The notes under the pieces were generated by a model, which saw only the letters and a program-made list of their open reading frames with translations, had not been told where the DNA came from and ran no database searches. The position numbers were made by a program, and so were the translations under genes. A DNA stretch of 64,000 nt from an uncultured Muribaculaceae bacterium (GTDB lineage Bacteria; Bacteroidota; Bacteroidia; Bacteroidales; Muribaculaceae). Below are positions 36,500 to 46,604 of the stretch, in pieces (position 1 is the first letter of the stretch; the number at the start of each line of letters is the position of its first letter). The stretch spans positions 1 through 64,000 of the forward strand of contig CAJTXL010000005.1 in assembly GCA_910583525.1 (NCBI GenBank), written 5' to 3'.

Positions 36500-37456
36500 A
36501 TGGAGCATATCTTAACGGCCCGGAACATCGTAAAAGACTTCACCGGGCACAGGGCACTCGACGACGTATCGATAGCAGTGCCGACAGGAAAGGTCTATGG
36601 CCTGCTCGGACCTAACGGCGCCGGAAAAACGACCCTAATCCGCATCATAAACCACATAACCGCCCCCGACAGCGGCGAAGTGATTTTCGACGGACACCGC
36701 CTCACTGCCGATGACATAGTGAACATCGGTTACCTGCCGGAAGAACGCGGTTTATACAAAAAAATGAAAGTCGGCGACCAGGCCGTATTCTTCGCCAGGC
36801 TGAAAGGCCTAAGCAAGCGCGACGCCGAAACGGCGCTGAAACAGTGGTTCGAGCGCCTTGACATAAGCCAGTGGTGGGACAAGAAAGTCGAAGAGCTGTC
36901 GAAAGGAATGGCACAGAAAGTACAGTTCATCGTAACGGTATTGCACGAGCCGCGGCTGCTCATTTTCGACGAGCCGTTCTCAGGCTTCGACCCGATAAAC
37001 GCAGGCATTCTCAAACGCGAAATCCTCAAACTGCGCGACCAAGGCGCCACCGTGATATTCTCGACACACAACATGGGAAGTGTAGAAGAACTATGCGATG
37101 AAATAACTCTAATCAACCGCTCACGCAACATACTGTCGGGTCCTGTAAGGGAGCTGCGCGAACGCTTCTCCGACAACCGCTACTCTCTCGCTTTCATCGG
37201 CAATCCCGATGAACTGAGGAGCGCTACCGCACAATGCTGCCGCGACTTCGAGCTTGGCGGCATCGACACCGACGGCAACGCCACCGCCACAATAGCCCTT
37301 GCCGATAACAACGCCCTCAAACCCTTCATCGCAGCCGCCAACAATGCTGTGACAATAAACTCGTTCAGACGCCTCATGCCTTCCATGGACGAAATATTCG
37401 TATCTGCCGTCGAAGCTTCAAACCTCGCCGACGAAAACACCGAAATCAAGCAATGA
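36500..37456 (+). CDS. ABC transporter ATP-binding protein (ABC-2 type, NatA-like)
   Basis: The 318-residue protein has Walker A GPNGAGKTT (37-45), the signature region ELSKGMAQKVQF and Walker B LLIFDEPFSGFDP. A further domain of about 90 residues at the C-terminus (DUF4162-like) ends near PSMDEIFVSAVEA. This domain is typical of ATPases paired with NatB-like permeases that export sodium, drugs or other small substrates. The substrate cannot be told. Its end overlaps the permease start by 4 nt (ATGA), which indicates translational coupling. Confidence 0.9.
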   Translation: MEHILTARNIVKDFTGHRALDDVSIAVPTGKVYGLLGPNGAGKTTLIRIINHITAPDSGEVIFDGHRLTADDIVNIGYLPEERGLYKKMKVGDQAVFFARLKGLSKRDAETALKQWFERLDISQWWDKKVEELSKGMAQKVQFIVTVLHEPRLLIFDEPFSGFDPINAGILKREILKLRDQGATVIFSTHNMGSVEELCDEITLINRSRNILSGPVRELRERFSDNRYSLAFIGNPDELRSATAQCCRDFELGGIDTDGNATATIALADNNALKPFIAAANNAVTINSFRRLMPSMDEIFVSAVEASNLADENTEIKQ

Positions 37457-38715
37457 AATCAGCCCTCAACATAATAATAGCGCGCGAATACCTCGAAAGG
37501 GTCAAGCGCAAGAGTTTCATCATCAGCACCCTGCTGGTGCCGCTGCTGATGGTAGTGCTAATGTTCGCTCCTGCGGCAATCATGCTGCTCGACACCCCCG
37601 AGTCGCGCTCGGTTGCAGTTATCGACGACAGCGGAAAAATTGCCCAACGGCTCAAAAGCAGCGACGAAATCACTTTCGTGAACTACTCGCAGCCTCTCGA
37701 CAGCGCACGTGCCGACGAAAACATCGAAGCCATAATCACAATCGGGCCCAAAGCCATCGACAAGCCCAACAGCTCGATAACGGTGTACTACCGCGGCGCA
37801 CCGTCGCTGTCGACCGACAGCTATATATCGGGGCAGCTCAAAAACGCCATCGAAGACCTTAGGCTCGAAGCGTACAACATAGCTAACATCAAGCAGATAC
37901 TCGAAGAAGTGAACGTCGACCTGAGCTATCCCACAATAAGGATTGACAAAGAAGAAGAGACGAGCACATCGTCGATGCTCTCCTATATAATAGCTCTGAT
38001 GATGGACATGATGCTCTACATGTTCATTCTAATCTACGGCAGCATGGTAATGAACAGCATCATCGAAGAAAAGAACAACCGCGTGCTCGAAATCGTCGTA
38101 TCATCGGTGAAACCATCGTCGCTTATGCTCGGAAAAATCATAGGCATAGGCCTTGTCGCAATCACACAGATACTGATATGGGCCGTGATTCTCGGCGCCT
38201 GCTCGGCTTGGCTGATGCCCCTGGCGGCAAGCATACCCACTGCGGAGACCGACGCCGAAGTACTGAGCGCCATAGGCCAGCTGAGCGACTTCGGATATGT
38301 GGCATCGCTGTTCATATATATGATACTCTTCTTCATCGGCGGCTATCTGTTCTATTCGGCGATATACGCCGCCATAGGCTCGGCCGTAGACAACGTACAA
38401 GATGCCTCACAGCTATCTACAATAGCCACCATGCCGGTGATAATAGGCATAATCGCATCGATGTCGGTTATACAGAACCCCGGCTCGACAATGGCATTCT
38501 GGATTTCGATATTCCCCTTCACCTCGCCGATGGCAATGATGAGCCGCCTGCCCTTTGGCGTGCCGTTCTGGGAAATAGCATTGTCTCTTGTGCTACTGTA
38601 TGCAAGCTTCCTCTTCCTCATATGGCTATGTGCTAAAATATACCGCGTAGGCATATTCATGTACGGCAAGAAACCGTCGTTCGTAGAAATCCTGCGATGG
38701 GCAAGATATAAATAA
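37453..38715 (+). CDS. ABC-2 type permease (NatB-like)
   Basis: The 420-residue protein has one N-terminal helix (about 22-44, ISTLLVPLLMVVLMFAPAAI), a large extracytoplasmic loop of about 130 residues, and five or six further helices between about residues 175 and 405. The conserved segment NSIIEEKNNRVLEIVVSSVKP, seen in part as EEKNNRVLEIVVSS, marks the NatB/ABC2_membrane_3 family. It forms the membrane half of the transporter with the ATPase gene it overlaps. A long perfect hairpin follows the gene. Confidence 0.9.
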   Translation: MKSALNIIIAREYLERVKRKSFIISTLLVPLLMVVLMFAPAAIMLLDTPESRSVAVIDDSGKIAQRLKSSDEITFVNYSQPLDSARADENIEAIITIGPKAIDKPNSSITVYYRGAPSLSTDSYISGQLKNAIEDLRLEAYNIANIKQILEEVNVDLSYPTIRIDKEEETSTSSMLSYIIALMMDMMLYMFILIYGSMVMNSIIEEKNNRVLEIVVSSVKPSSLMLGKIIGIGLVAITQILIWAVILGACSAWLMPLAASIPTAETDAEVLSAIGQLSDFGYVASLFIYMILFFIGGYLFYSAIYAAIGSAVDNVQDASQLSTIATMPVIIGIIASMSVIQNPGSTMAFWISIFPFTSPMAMMSRLPFGVPFWEIALSLVLLYASFLFLIWLCAKIYRVGIFMYGKKPSFVEILRWARYK

Positions 38716-38730
38716 ACGCCGGACAAGCGT

Positions 38731-38776
38731 CCATAAGAAAAGTCTCGGGCACGAATGTCCGAGACTTTTCTTATGG
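38731..38776. terminator. Long bidirectional terminator hairpin
   Basis: Two 21-nt arms (38731-38751 and 38756-38776) pair throughout, with a single G-U pair, around the tetraloop CGAA. The stem includes AAAAG/CTTTT runs, so transcripts from either side end in a T tract. It separates the ABC operon from the convergent T9SS cargo operon. Confidence 0.85.
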
Positions 38777-38794
38777 GGGTATGATACGTTGTGC

Positions 38795-40639
38795 TTACTT
38801 CACAAATATCTTTTCGGCGCGTCCGTCAGCATAGCGCTTGATGTAGACGCCGGAGGCAAGAGTCAAAGCATCTCCGGCGACCTGCACACCGCCAAGAGTG
38901 TAGTATGTCGCAGGGCCTTCGGCCGGTGCCACTTCTACATCTCCTATGCCGGCAGGCACAACTATACGGGCACTGTTGGCCTGGATGATGTCGTAATCTT
39001 TGAGATTGTCGGCATTGACATCTGTAGCCACCTTAGACATGTATGCCACAATGCGCATGTTTTCGGGCTTCCATACATTATCAAGAGTAATGCTGAAATC
39101 TTTGGAATAGGTGTCGCCCGACGCATCGATTTTGGTGCCACGGGGGTCTGACACATATGTACGCATCACATCATTGTGTATGTAGCGTCGGTCGGTTGTA
39201 GGCATATATTGACCGCTACTTTGCTCGACAAGCGTGGTCTGATACGAGCGTATGCTGTCTTCGACAAGCATAACCGTCAGACCGACTTCACCGCAGATGG
39301 CCTCAGCTTCGGGCAATATGGCGCCAGACACCGTAATGTCAAGTTTGCGCGACGAAGGGTCGTAACTGCTGCTGAGGTCGACGTTAGCAAACGCAGGCTG
39401 GGCGCTGTCCTGCAAAGCAACCTCAGAAAGCAATTCCGGCAACAAGAACGGCATAGAAAGCAAATAGTCATTCACACAGTATGCAATGCTTGTCTCACCG
39501 GGAAAAAACGAACGGTCAGACGTAAAGACCGGCGTCGCATAGGCATAAAGGTTCCACCACAAATCGGTGCCGTAGGCAGCAAGCACGGTTTCATTATGGT
39601 GCAGTTTCACCACACATACCTTGTCGCCCACAAGCTTTTTCATGTCATCAAGCACCGGGTTGAACAGGCCGCTATAGTAGTCCGACTGATCGGTAAACAC
39701 TTCCATACACATCTGTTGGCGGTCAAGCTCATCTTTATATACAGCAAAACTTGCTTCTGTCGATGAAGACTTGTGCACAGGTGCATCCTTTCCGTTGATT
39801 TTTGCAAAGTTCACAGTAACAGTGTGGGCGCCGATTTCATTCGGCAGGTCGATAGACTTCTGCCATTCTGTAGACTGTCCGACAGGAATGTCTTCCGTAA
39901 CCGTATCGAAGACCGGTTCGCCGCCGTCGATGCTATATCCCACAACAAATTCCGACACGTCTTCTTTGCCGACATTGGTCACCGTGGCATATAATTTAAG
40001 TTCCTCATCCGGTGCAGACTTGTGATATTTGAAGCCTGTGTCGAAGAAGGTAAACGCCATATTGTGCGACGGCAATCCCGTAGCATCGACAATCAACTGC
40101 ACACAGAGCATGCCGACGTTGGTAATAGGATAGAATTTATCATCGGTATAATAGTAGAACGAACCATCCTGATATGTGCCGGTCACCCCGATGGCGCCAA
40201 GCTTTTCATCGACATTTTCGGGTTCCACATAATCGTAGCCGACAAACAGCTCTTCCTCACCGGTAATTTCGTATGCATCGCCGTTGAAGTAGATGTTGTT
40301 CCAACCGCTGTAGATGCGCTGTTTCTGACTTTTGACCGGAGTCATTACATTGTTGGCTATGCTGTTCATGAACACGGAAGTACGTCCGAGGTCGACGGTG
40401 GCGGCTATGCGCATGCCCACAACCTTGCACCCGGCATAGAACGAAAGCTGGTCAGGCCCGAGCCATACACCAAGGGGATATGTACCCGCTTCGCCGAACA
40501 CGGCGCCCGATTCATTGACCTCGTCGGTCATAGTATGCCCGACCGCGCGTTCATTGGCGCCCAAGCCACTTTGTGCTATGGCTACAGGAGCGGCGAGCGA
40601 CAAAAGGGCGACTATGCTTGCTTTTATCAAATTCTTCAT
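38795..40639 (-). CDS. Secreted Omp28-like protein with T9SS-type C-terminus
   Basis: The 614-residue protein has a signal peptide (MKNLIKASIVALLSLAAPVAIAQ, cleavage near residue 22). A beta-rich N-terminal half (about 25-300) resembles a jelly-roll module plus a CARDB-like module (LYATVTNVGKEDVSEFVVGY). From about 310 comes a region like Omp28-related proteins (MEVFTDQSDYYSGLFNP ... VVKLHHNE), in which the usual thioredoxin-like cysteine pair is missing. The last roughly 40 residues (YYTLGGVQVAG ... SGVYIKRYADG) look like a type A T9SS sorting signal. It is the last gene of a three-gene unit and overlaps the previous gene by 4 nt. Confidence 0.72.
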   Translation of the reverse strand: MKNLIKASIVALLSLAAPVAIAQSGLGANERAVGHTMTDEVNESGAVFGEAGTYPLGVWLGPDQLSFYAGCKVVGMRIAATVDLGRTSVFMNSIANNVMTPVKSQKQRIYSGWNNIYFNGDAYEITGEEELFVGYDYVEPENVDEKLGAIGVTGTYQDGSFYYYTDDKFYPITNVGMLCVQLIVDATGLPSHNMAFTFFDTGFKYHKSAPDEELKLYATVTNVGKEDVSEFVVGYSIDGGEPVFDTVTEDIPVGQSTEWQKSIDLPNEIGAHTVTVNFAKINGKDAPVHKSSSTEASFAVYKDELDRQQMCMEVFTDQSDYYSGLFNPVLDDMKKLVGDKVCVVKLHHNETVLAAYGTDLWWNLYAYATPVFTSDRSFFPGETSIAYCVNDYLLSMPFLLPELLSEVALQDSAQPAFANVDLSSSYDPSSRKLDITVSGAILPEAEAICGEVGLTVMLVEDSIRSYQTTLVEQSSGQYMPTTDRRYIHNDVMRTYVSDPRGTKIDASGDTYSKDFSITLDNVWKPENMRIVAYMSKVATDVNADNLKDYDIIQANSARIVVPAGIGDVEVAPAEGPATYYTLGGVQVAGDALTLASGVYIKRYADGRAEKIFVK

Positions 40640-43104
40640 CTTATAACTTTAGAACTTTTACCGTCTTTGACACGGATATACACACCGGCACCGGCCTGTG
40701 AAGCATCAACTTTACGGCCGAAGATGTCATATAGGGCTTCTTCGCCGCCTACAGGGTCAAGCATTATATTATCTATGCCGGTCTGACCGACGGTGTATTC
40801 GACAATTGACGAAGTCCCCGATTTGTAAACGGCACGGATGCCTATGACATGTTGTCCTTCGGGGAACTCGGATATGACATACTCGGGAGTGTCGCTTGTG
40901 CCGTGACGCTCGCCGTCGAGGAATATCTCGAAATATTCCACATTGCCATAGTCTACAGTTTCGTTTTCGCCTTCGGCAGGCTCTACGGTAAAGTCGTCGA
41001 GCTGAGCCATGAAGGCGTCATACGATGTGTAGTGAATAGCGAGGCGCACAGTCTGACCTTCATACTGCGAAAGGGGCACACTGTATTCCGACCACATTTC
41101 ACCCGGAAGCTGCGACACCTCACTTATGGCAGTGAAGTTCGACGGGTCTTCGTTGCCGTCCGACACACAGATTTCCAAAGTTTCCTGATATGCCGACGTA
41201 TAGGCTTTTGCCTTGAACCGCAATTCATAGTTGCGGTATATTTCGAGTTTCGGCGATATGAGCCACTTGTCGCTCTTACCTCTCTGAGCCGAGAAGAACA
41301 CAATCTGCTTGTCGCCGGTCGGAGCGCCGATTGCCGGATCATGGGGCATCATTGCCGGTGTCGTTGTCCACGGATTGAACACTATCGGAGCTATAGGTTT
41401 GGGGTTGTCTCCGACACCCGAACCGGGGAAGGAAACAAGGTTGCTTTGGTTTCCAAGGGCGATGGGATATACGGGCATTCCGTCGAGATTCAACGATTTC
41501 CAGTCACCGAACGAGCCGACGGCAAAATCGTCATAGTCTTCAAAACTGTCGTAGAAACCGAGTATCTGGTTCCAGCGCAGATTGAGGTCTCCGGCCTCGT
41601 CGAGCATCGACGTTACATTGTAAGGTACCATCACGTAATCTTTGAGAGCTATGTCGAAGGTCGCATCGGCACTTACGGCGATATTCTTGGCGTAAGCCTC
41701 GAAAGCGCCCTGCTCTACCTTCACGGCATACTCGCCGAAAGGAAGCGACGGGATTTCGGCCTTGCCTTCGGCAACGGTCACGGCATAATCTTCGGCAGTA
41801 GACAGATTGACAAGTTCAAGAACAGTGCCATCGGGCGAGAGTTTGCTGTCGGCAGTGACGGTGAAGCTTACTTTGGCATAATCAGTACCGTTCACATCAA
41901 TTTCGATTTTTGCCGTTTCGCTCTGAGCCTGACGATATATGGCTTTTACGCCGATTTCATGTTTGCCGGCGGCAACATCGGGGAGCACATACTGATATGC
42001 GTCTGTTGTGCCTTTAAGCACTCCGTCAAGGTATATCTCAAACTTCTCGTAGGGGTTGGCCGGCGACTTGGCAACCCTATGCGCCTTAGCCGCTTTGACT
42101 GCATCGGGAGCAGCCTGGCCGACATATACATCATCGACCATAAGCATGAACGCACCATAGCGTTTGGCGTCGCCGATATATTGGATGGCAAACTTGATGG
42201 TCTTTCCGGCATATGACGACAGGTCGTAGACGAACTCTTTCCATCCACGGTAATCGACCGATTCAAAATTGCCCTTATCTATACGGGTGAAATCATCGGT
42301 ACCGGGATTGTCGAGCTTTTCTGTCACATAGACCATGAAACGCTCGGCATATTGGTCGGCTGCTTTTGCCATGAAGGCCAATATGTTGTCGGTGCCTACC
42401 GTGATTGAAGGCGAAATCAGCCAGTCGTTGTTTGCACTGCCTGTCGAAGTACGCACGAAACCGACATACTGCTGGCCGCTGTACGGGCGCAGCACAGGGT
42501 AGTCGTACCACCATGTCGGCTCTACCGTGAGCGGATTGATTATCTGTGCATACTGCATACCGCCGCGGTTCGGATAATTTCCTACCAAGGGCGCGGCAGC
42601 CTCTTTGTCGACGTCTATTCCGCTCCAGGGGCTGAACGATATGGCCCATGGAGTATAGCTTTCGAAGTCATCGAAGAAAGCCGGGGCTTCAGTGTTCCAT
42701 GCCACCGATATGTCGTTTATGCCCGTATAAGCATTGTGTTGAGCGACAGCCTCAAGTGCGAATGGCGTACGCGCACTTTCGACAAGACTTACCTTCACTG
42801 TCTGCTCGGTCTGACCATCGGCCACGGTAAAGACATGTTCAAGTTCGTCAAAGCCGGTGCGGTTTATCTTTAACATATGAGGGCCGGCATACACTTTAAG
42901 CGAGCACTTGCCCTCGGCGTCAAGCTTCATGGCACCGTAGCTTACGCCGAAATCGGTCTGCGTAAGACTTACGGCCTGGCCGGCGAGACGGTCGCCATCA
43001 AGCGAGTGCACCTCGATATTTAACTTGGTGTCACGAGATTGAGCCATGCCGCCCAAAACGGGCAGCATGGCAAAAAGAGTGACAATAATACGTATTGTCT
43101 TCAT
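40636..43104 (-). CDS. Secreted choice-of-anchor J (cleaved adhesin) protein with T9SS-type C-terminus
   Basis: The 822-residue protein has a signal peptide (ending PVLGGMAQ), then a carboxypeptidase-regulatory-like beta domain (about 25-105). Two choice-of-anchor J modules follow at about 135-330 (FFDDFESYTPWAISF, NDWLISPSITV) and 500-705 (FYDSFEDYD, DKWLISPKLEI). Small immunoglobulin-like linkers sit between and after them. The C-terminus (EALYDIFGRKVD ... GVYIRVKDG) is a T9SS-like signal. Such modules occur in gingipain adhesin domains and in many surface proteins that bind sugars or host proteins. The binding target is unknown. It is the middle gene of the unit, 9 nt after the preceding one. 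Confidence 0.82.
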   Translation of the reverse strand: MKTIRIIVTLFAMLPVLGGMAQSRDTKLNIEVHSLDGDRLAGQAVSLTQTDFGVSYGAMKLDAEGKCSLKVYAGPHMLKINRTGFDELEHVFTVADGQTEQTVKVSLVESARTPFALEAVAQHNAYTGINDISVAWNTEAPAFFDDFESYTPWAISFSPWSGIDVDKEAAAPLVGNYPNRGGMQYAQIINPLTVEPTWWYDYPVLRPYSGQQYVGFVRTSTGSANNDWLISPSITVGTDNILAFMAKAADQYAERFMVYVTEKLDNPGTDDFTRIDKGNFESVDYRGWKEFVYDLSSYAGKTIKFAIQYIGDAKRYGAFMLMVDDVYVGQAAPDAVKAAKAHRVAKSPANPYEKFEIYLDGVLKGTTDAYQYVLPDVAAGKHEIGVKAIYRQAQSETAKIEIDVNGTDYAKVSFTVTADSKLSPDGTVLELVNLSTAEDYAVTVAEGKAEIPSLPFGEYAVKVEQGAFEAYAKNIAVSADATFDIALKDYVMVPYNVTSMLDEAGDLNLRWNQILGFYDSFEDYDDFAVGSFGDWKSLNLDGMPVYPIALGNQSNLVSFPGSGVGDNPKPIAPIVFNPWTTTPAMMPHDPAIGAPTGDKQIVFFSAQRGKSDKWLISPKLEIYRNYELRFKAKAYTSAYQETLEICVSDGNEDPSNFTAISEVSQLPGEMWSEYSVPLSQYEGQTVRLAIHYTSYDAFMAQLDDFTVEPAEGENETVDYGNVEYFEIFLDGERHGTSDTPEYVISEFPEGQHVIGIRAVYKSGTSSIVEYTVGQTGIDNIMLDPVGGEEALYDIFGRKVDASQAGAGVYIRVKDGKSSKVIR

Positions 43105-43113
43105 ATTTACGAT

Positions 43114-46100
43114 TTAGCGTACTACACGGAAAGTCTTGACTGCATTTCCTTCGGTAACTTTGACTATATAGAAGCCTTTTTCAAGGCCGTTGAGGACTGC
43201 CGTTCCCGTGCCTTCAGCAACAAGCATACCGTTTATGCCGAATACTTCGACAGCGGCATTTTCGCTGAAATCAACTACAACATCTTCTACGCCGGATTGG
43301 TCGGCATCAAAGCCTGAGAATGTGAAATCGTCGAAGAATGCGAGGTTGCTCGGGCTTATCGTGGAGTGGCGCAGCGCAACATATATTTCCTGACCGGCAT
43401 AGCTCGAGAGGTCTATGTCGTAGTGCTTCCATTCTTTGTCGTCAAGGAACGGTATCTCTTGTGTTCTGAGCACTTCTGTGAAGTCGGTAGTCTTTGTGTT
43501 TCCTTTAGTACTTACCAACACCGTCACATTGTGTTTTGGAGCAGGCAGCACCGTGTTGTTCGACTCCCAGTTGCGGGCATAGAACTCGAACTTGGAAGCA
43601 GCCGTGGCCTTCATCTTCTTGGATATAATCCAGTTGTCGGCATTGGAGTTCTGAGGCGACGAGGCAACAAGGGCATGCATACCCGAAATAGGAGCCATCA
43701 TGCCGTAGAGGCCATGCTCTTTGGAGTCGCTTTCTACACTGAAGGCGCAACGCTGTCCGTCTTTCGAGTAATATATCCAATATGATGTAAATGTATAGCC
43801 GGGGCCTTTGTCGACGTCAATCATCGAGAAATCGGTTTCCCAATCGTAGTCGAGGGCATTGGGCTCGAACGAATAATAATACGTGTCGTCGGCAAGTGCT
43901 GTAGCCGATACCGGCAACTCTATTGAATAACCGCTTTCAAAGTTGATTGTGAGGGCATCGTCGAAGTCGCCGGGAGTAGTGAGGGCATCGAAACGGATAG
44001 AGAACTGTTTATATCCTCCGGCCGGGATTTCGTCACCGGCTGATATGCTTGTAGAGAAATTGGGATTGTCGAAACTTACCGATTTTACTTTAAGTGCATC
44101 AAAGCCCTGGTTGAAAAGAGTGAAGATTTCGCCTGAATCGATGGCTTTGCCATAGTTTACCTTTCCGGCGCTCCATGTCGTTTTGTTGAACGAGGCTTTC
44201 GAACCGGCGGCTTCCTCTACTTTTACGCATGCGATTGACTGCTGGGGGTCGTTGCCGCTGAGGCTTATGTGACGCCAACGGAAAGCGACAGTCTTGCCGG
44301 CATACACGCTGAGGTCGAATTGCTCGGTAATCCAATATGGCACATATTCGTCGGTTCGTTCTTCCGAAAGACGCGACAACTCTGTCCACACGCCGTCGGC
44401 CAATATTTCAAATACTGCCATAGAGCGGCCATTGTCGGGGGTAGCGTTATTCTTCTTTGCAAGTCCGGCGGGGTCGGTCTTGAGGTCGGAGGGGTGTCCG
44501 TCGCCCCATGCGAATGAAATGGTCATGGGTTTGTCGGCCGGGAGCTGGAAGTCGGGAGTCGTGATGGCATTCTGCTGACCTTTGTCGAGCCAGAAAGAAG
44601 CGAGCGGATTATACTCTTTACCATCTACCACATAGGGGAACATGGTATTCACATACCAGTTACGGGCATAATAATCGGTGCTCGGAGTGCATACCCAGCC
44701 TGTCGGTATCTTGCCGTCGGCAAATGTTTCTTCGTAGGGATAGCTTGCAACAGATGCGTCTTCCTGAGTCGTGAAACGCCAAGTAGAGGGGTTGGGGCAT
44801 TCGCCCTTGTCGTTATATCCGACAACTTTCCAACGATATTCTGTTTCATAGCCGCATACCGGCAGTGTGTAGGTGAGTACATTTCCTACATCTATACCGT
44901 CGACAAGTTCGTTTGCGGCAGCAGTAGTGCCAACATAAAGCTTATACCCTTTAGCGAACTGAGCAGGGGCCCACGAAAGGACAACGTCTTTAGGATAGAT
45001 GTCAGTTTCGAGGTTTTTCGGAGAGAGCATGGTAACCTTTCCGGGCACGCCGTCCATACCATAAACATGAGGAAGGACTACACGGTCAAGGGTGAATGTC
45101 GAATGGTCGAATGCGCCTTCGTCATCAGACTCAACGGCCGGATAATACCAGCGTATATAGCTTTCGTCAGTGCCGGTGCCAAGGTCGACAGTCTGTGTAA
45201 GGAGCTGGTTTATCTGGCTATCAGAGGTTTTCCACTTGGTGCTCCAATTATCGCCGCCGTCGTAAGACACCTGTAGCTCTATGTCATAGAACGGAGCGAG
45301 GTCACCGTCATAAGCGTTGTAGTATGTAAATGTCACCGAACCGCCGTCAGAGAGGTCGAGTTGCGGCGAACGGAGCCACGTGTTGCCGAAGTCGCCGGCA
45401 CCAAGGACGCTGTGGTCGCCCTCGAAACCGCCGTTGCGCCATGTCCATCCGTTTGCAGCCCATCCGGCAGGAGGGAAGTAGCTTTCAAAGCCTTCGTACA
45501 CAGCACCTTCAGGCACAAGAGTCTTCTCCGCAGAGAAATTTATCGCAACATCACCGCCGGTAGTATGTAGCACAGCTTTGCCACTGGCCGGTGTCGTCAT
45601 TTCAGCCTTGTAGTACAGGTGGAAGTCAACGCTCTGGTAGCGGTCAAGGCTTACGCTCGACGGGTCTATCGAAAGACCCACACCCTGAGGAAGGTCGACA
45701 CTTGTGATTTTCAAGCCATCCTTGCCTTCATTAGTGAGGGTAAATACATCGGAATACATTTTTTCACCGACATATACCTGACCGAAATTGTAGCGGTCAA
45801 GCGAAAGCTTGGCCACGGGACCGGATGCCGGAGTAAACTTCTTCACCGTAACATCGTCGATAGAGGCCATGTTTGCGCTTGTGTTGAACATCTTGTAGAC
45901 AAAAGCCAACTTCACTTTCGAGCCTTTGAAATCGCTAAGGTCGATGCGCGATGTAAACCAGTCCCATGTCGTAATGGGGAATACCGACACGCCGCTTTCG
46001 CGGAGCATCTTTTCGTTTTGTATGCTGAATATGGTTTCGGCACCATTCAGGTCGTCGCCTTCAACCACTCGCACCTGAAGGTCGTAGCGGCTGTTCTCGC

Positions 46101-46479
46101 TGCTGTTGACCGGGCTTACCTGCCATGTGAACTGGAGCTGGTAAGTGTCGTTAAGGTCAAGCTCCGGTGTAAGAAGGATTTCTTCACGAGGGCCCGAACC
46201 GTCTTCCGGATTGGCTGTCAGCGGAGCAGAAACCGCAGCCAGGCAATTTGTGCTGAGAACGTTGCCGTTGCTGTCGGTGGTCTTCTCATAGTAGTTGTGC
46301 CACACATATTTGGCCGTCGTTCCGGTGTAACCGTTCTTGACGGTCCAACCCTCACCTTTGGCAACGGGCTGCAAAGCATTGCCGGTGTTGCCGGTCTCGA
46401 AATCTTCTTCGAGAATGGTTTGCGCCTGCACGCCGGCAGTAGCCAGCAGCGCAATCATAGGTAGAAGTAGTCTTTTCAT
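43114..46479 (-). CDS. Large multi-domain choice-of-anchor J protein with T9SS-type C-terminus
   Basis: The 1,121-residue protein starts with a signal peptide (MKRLLLPMIALLATAGVQA, cut after residue 19). I see four choice-of-anchor J modules at about 20-195, 340-490, 595-755 and 870-1045, each with an F/Y-ESF/DFE-type start and a later W-I/L-S/R-P segment. They alternate with an ASH/HYDIN-like domain (about 205-330), an Fn3 domain (about 495-590) and another ASH-like domain (about 775-865). The final roughly 65 residues (VEVFGINGMLVAEG ... GFYIVKVTEG) match a type A T9SS sorting domain. It is the first gene of the operon, under the promoter at 46575-46604. Confidence 0.85.
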   Translation of the reverse strand: MKRLLLPMIALLATAGVQAQTILEEDFETGNTGNALQPVAKGEGWTVKNGYTGTTAKYVWHNYYEKTTDSNGNVLSTNCLAAVSAPLTANPEDGSGPREEILLTPELDLNDTYQLQFTWQVSPVNSSENSRYDLQVRVVEGDDLNGAETIFSIQNEKMLRESGVSVFPITTWDWFTSRIDLSDFKGSKVKLAFVYKMFNTSANMASIDDVTVKKFTPASGPVAKLSLDRYNFGQVYVGEKMYSDVFTLTNEGKDGLKITSVDLPQGVGLSIDPSSVSLDRYQSVDFHLYYKAEMTTPASGKAVLHTTGGDVAINFSAEKTLVPEGAVYEGFESYFPPAGWAANGWTWRNGGFEGDHSVLGAGDFGNTWLRSPQLDLSDGGSVTFTYYNAYDGDLAPFYDIELQVSYDGGDNWSTKWKTSDSQINQLLTQTVDLGTGTDESYIRWYYPAVESDDEGAFDHSTFTLDRVVLPHVYGMDGVPGKVTMLSPKNLETDIYPKDVVLSWAPAQFAKGYKLYVGTTAAANELVDGIDVGNVLTYTLPVCGYETEYRWKVVGYNDKGECPNPSTWRFTTQEDASVASYPYEETFADGKIPTGWVCTPSTDYYARNWYVNTMFPYVVDGKEYNPLASFWLDKGQQNAITTPDFQLPADKPMTISFAWGDGHPSDLKTDPAGLAKKNNATPDNGRSMAVFEILADGVWTELSRLSEERTDEYVPYWITEQFDLSVYAGKTVAFRWRHISLSGNDPQQSIACVKVEEAAGSKASFNKTTWSAGKVNYGKAIDSGEIFTLFNQGFDALKVKSVSFDNPNFSTSISAGDEIPAGGYKQFSIRFDALTTPGDFDDALTINFESGYSIELPVSATALADDTYYYSFEPNALDYDWETDFSMIDVDKGPGYTFTSYWIYYSKDGQRCAFSVESDSKEHGLYGMMAPISGMHALVASSPQNSNADNWIISKKMKATAASKFEFYARNWESNNTVLPAPKHNVTVLVSTKGNTKTTDFTEVLRTQEIPFLDDKEWKHYDIDLSSYAGQEIYVALRHSTISPSNLAFFDDFTFSGFDADQSGVEDVVVDFSENAAVEVFGINGMLVAEGTGTAVLNGLEKGFYIVKVTEGNAVKTFRVVR

Positions 46480-46574
46480 ATAAAATTTGAATAATGGATA
46501 ATGTTTAAGCTTAGTAAGTCAATATTGCAGAAACAGCAATTACCGAAAGTCTCTTGTAGACACATCTCGCGGCA

Positions 46575-46604
46575 CAAAGGTAGCAATATTTTTCTTTAAA
46601 CCAA
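46575..46604 (-). promoter_or_regulatory. Promoter for the T9SS cargo operon
   Basis: On the minus strand TTG (46604-46602), a 19-nt spacer and TACCTTTG (46582-46575) match the consensus. The leader to the start at 46479 would be about 90 nt. The rest of the 46480-46832 gap shows no gene. A TACATTTG at 46797-46804 lies close before the plus-strand gene. Confidence 0.65.

Noticed and set aside
40849..42216. Open frame of 455 codons on the plus strand inside the choice-of-anchor J gene
   Set aside because: The opposite strand encodes a clear secreted protein; this frame has no recognisable domain, start signal or promoter.
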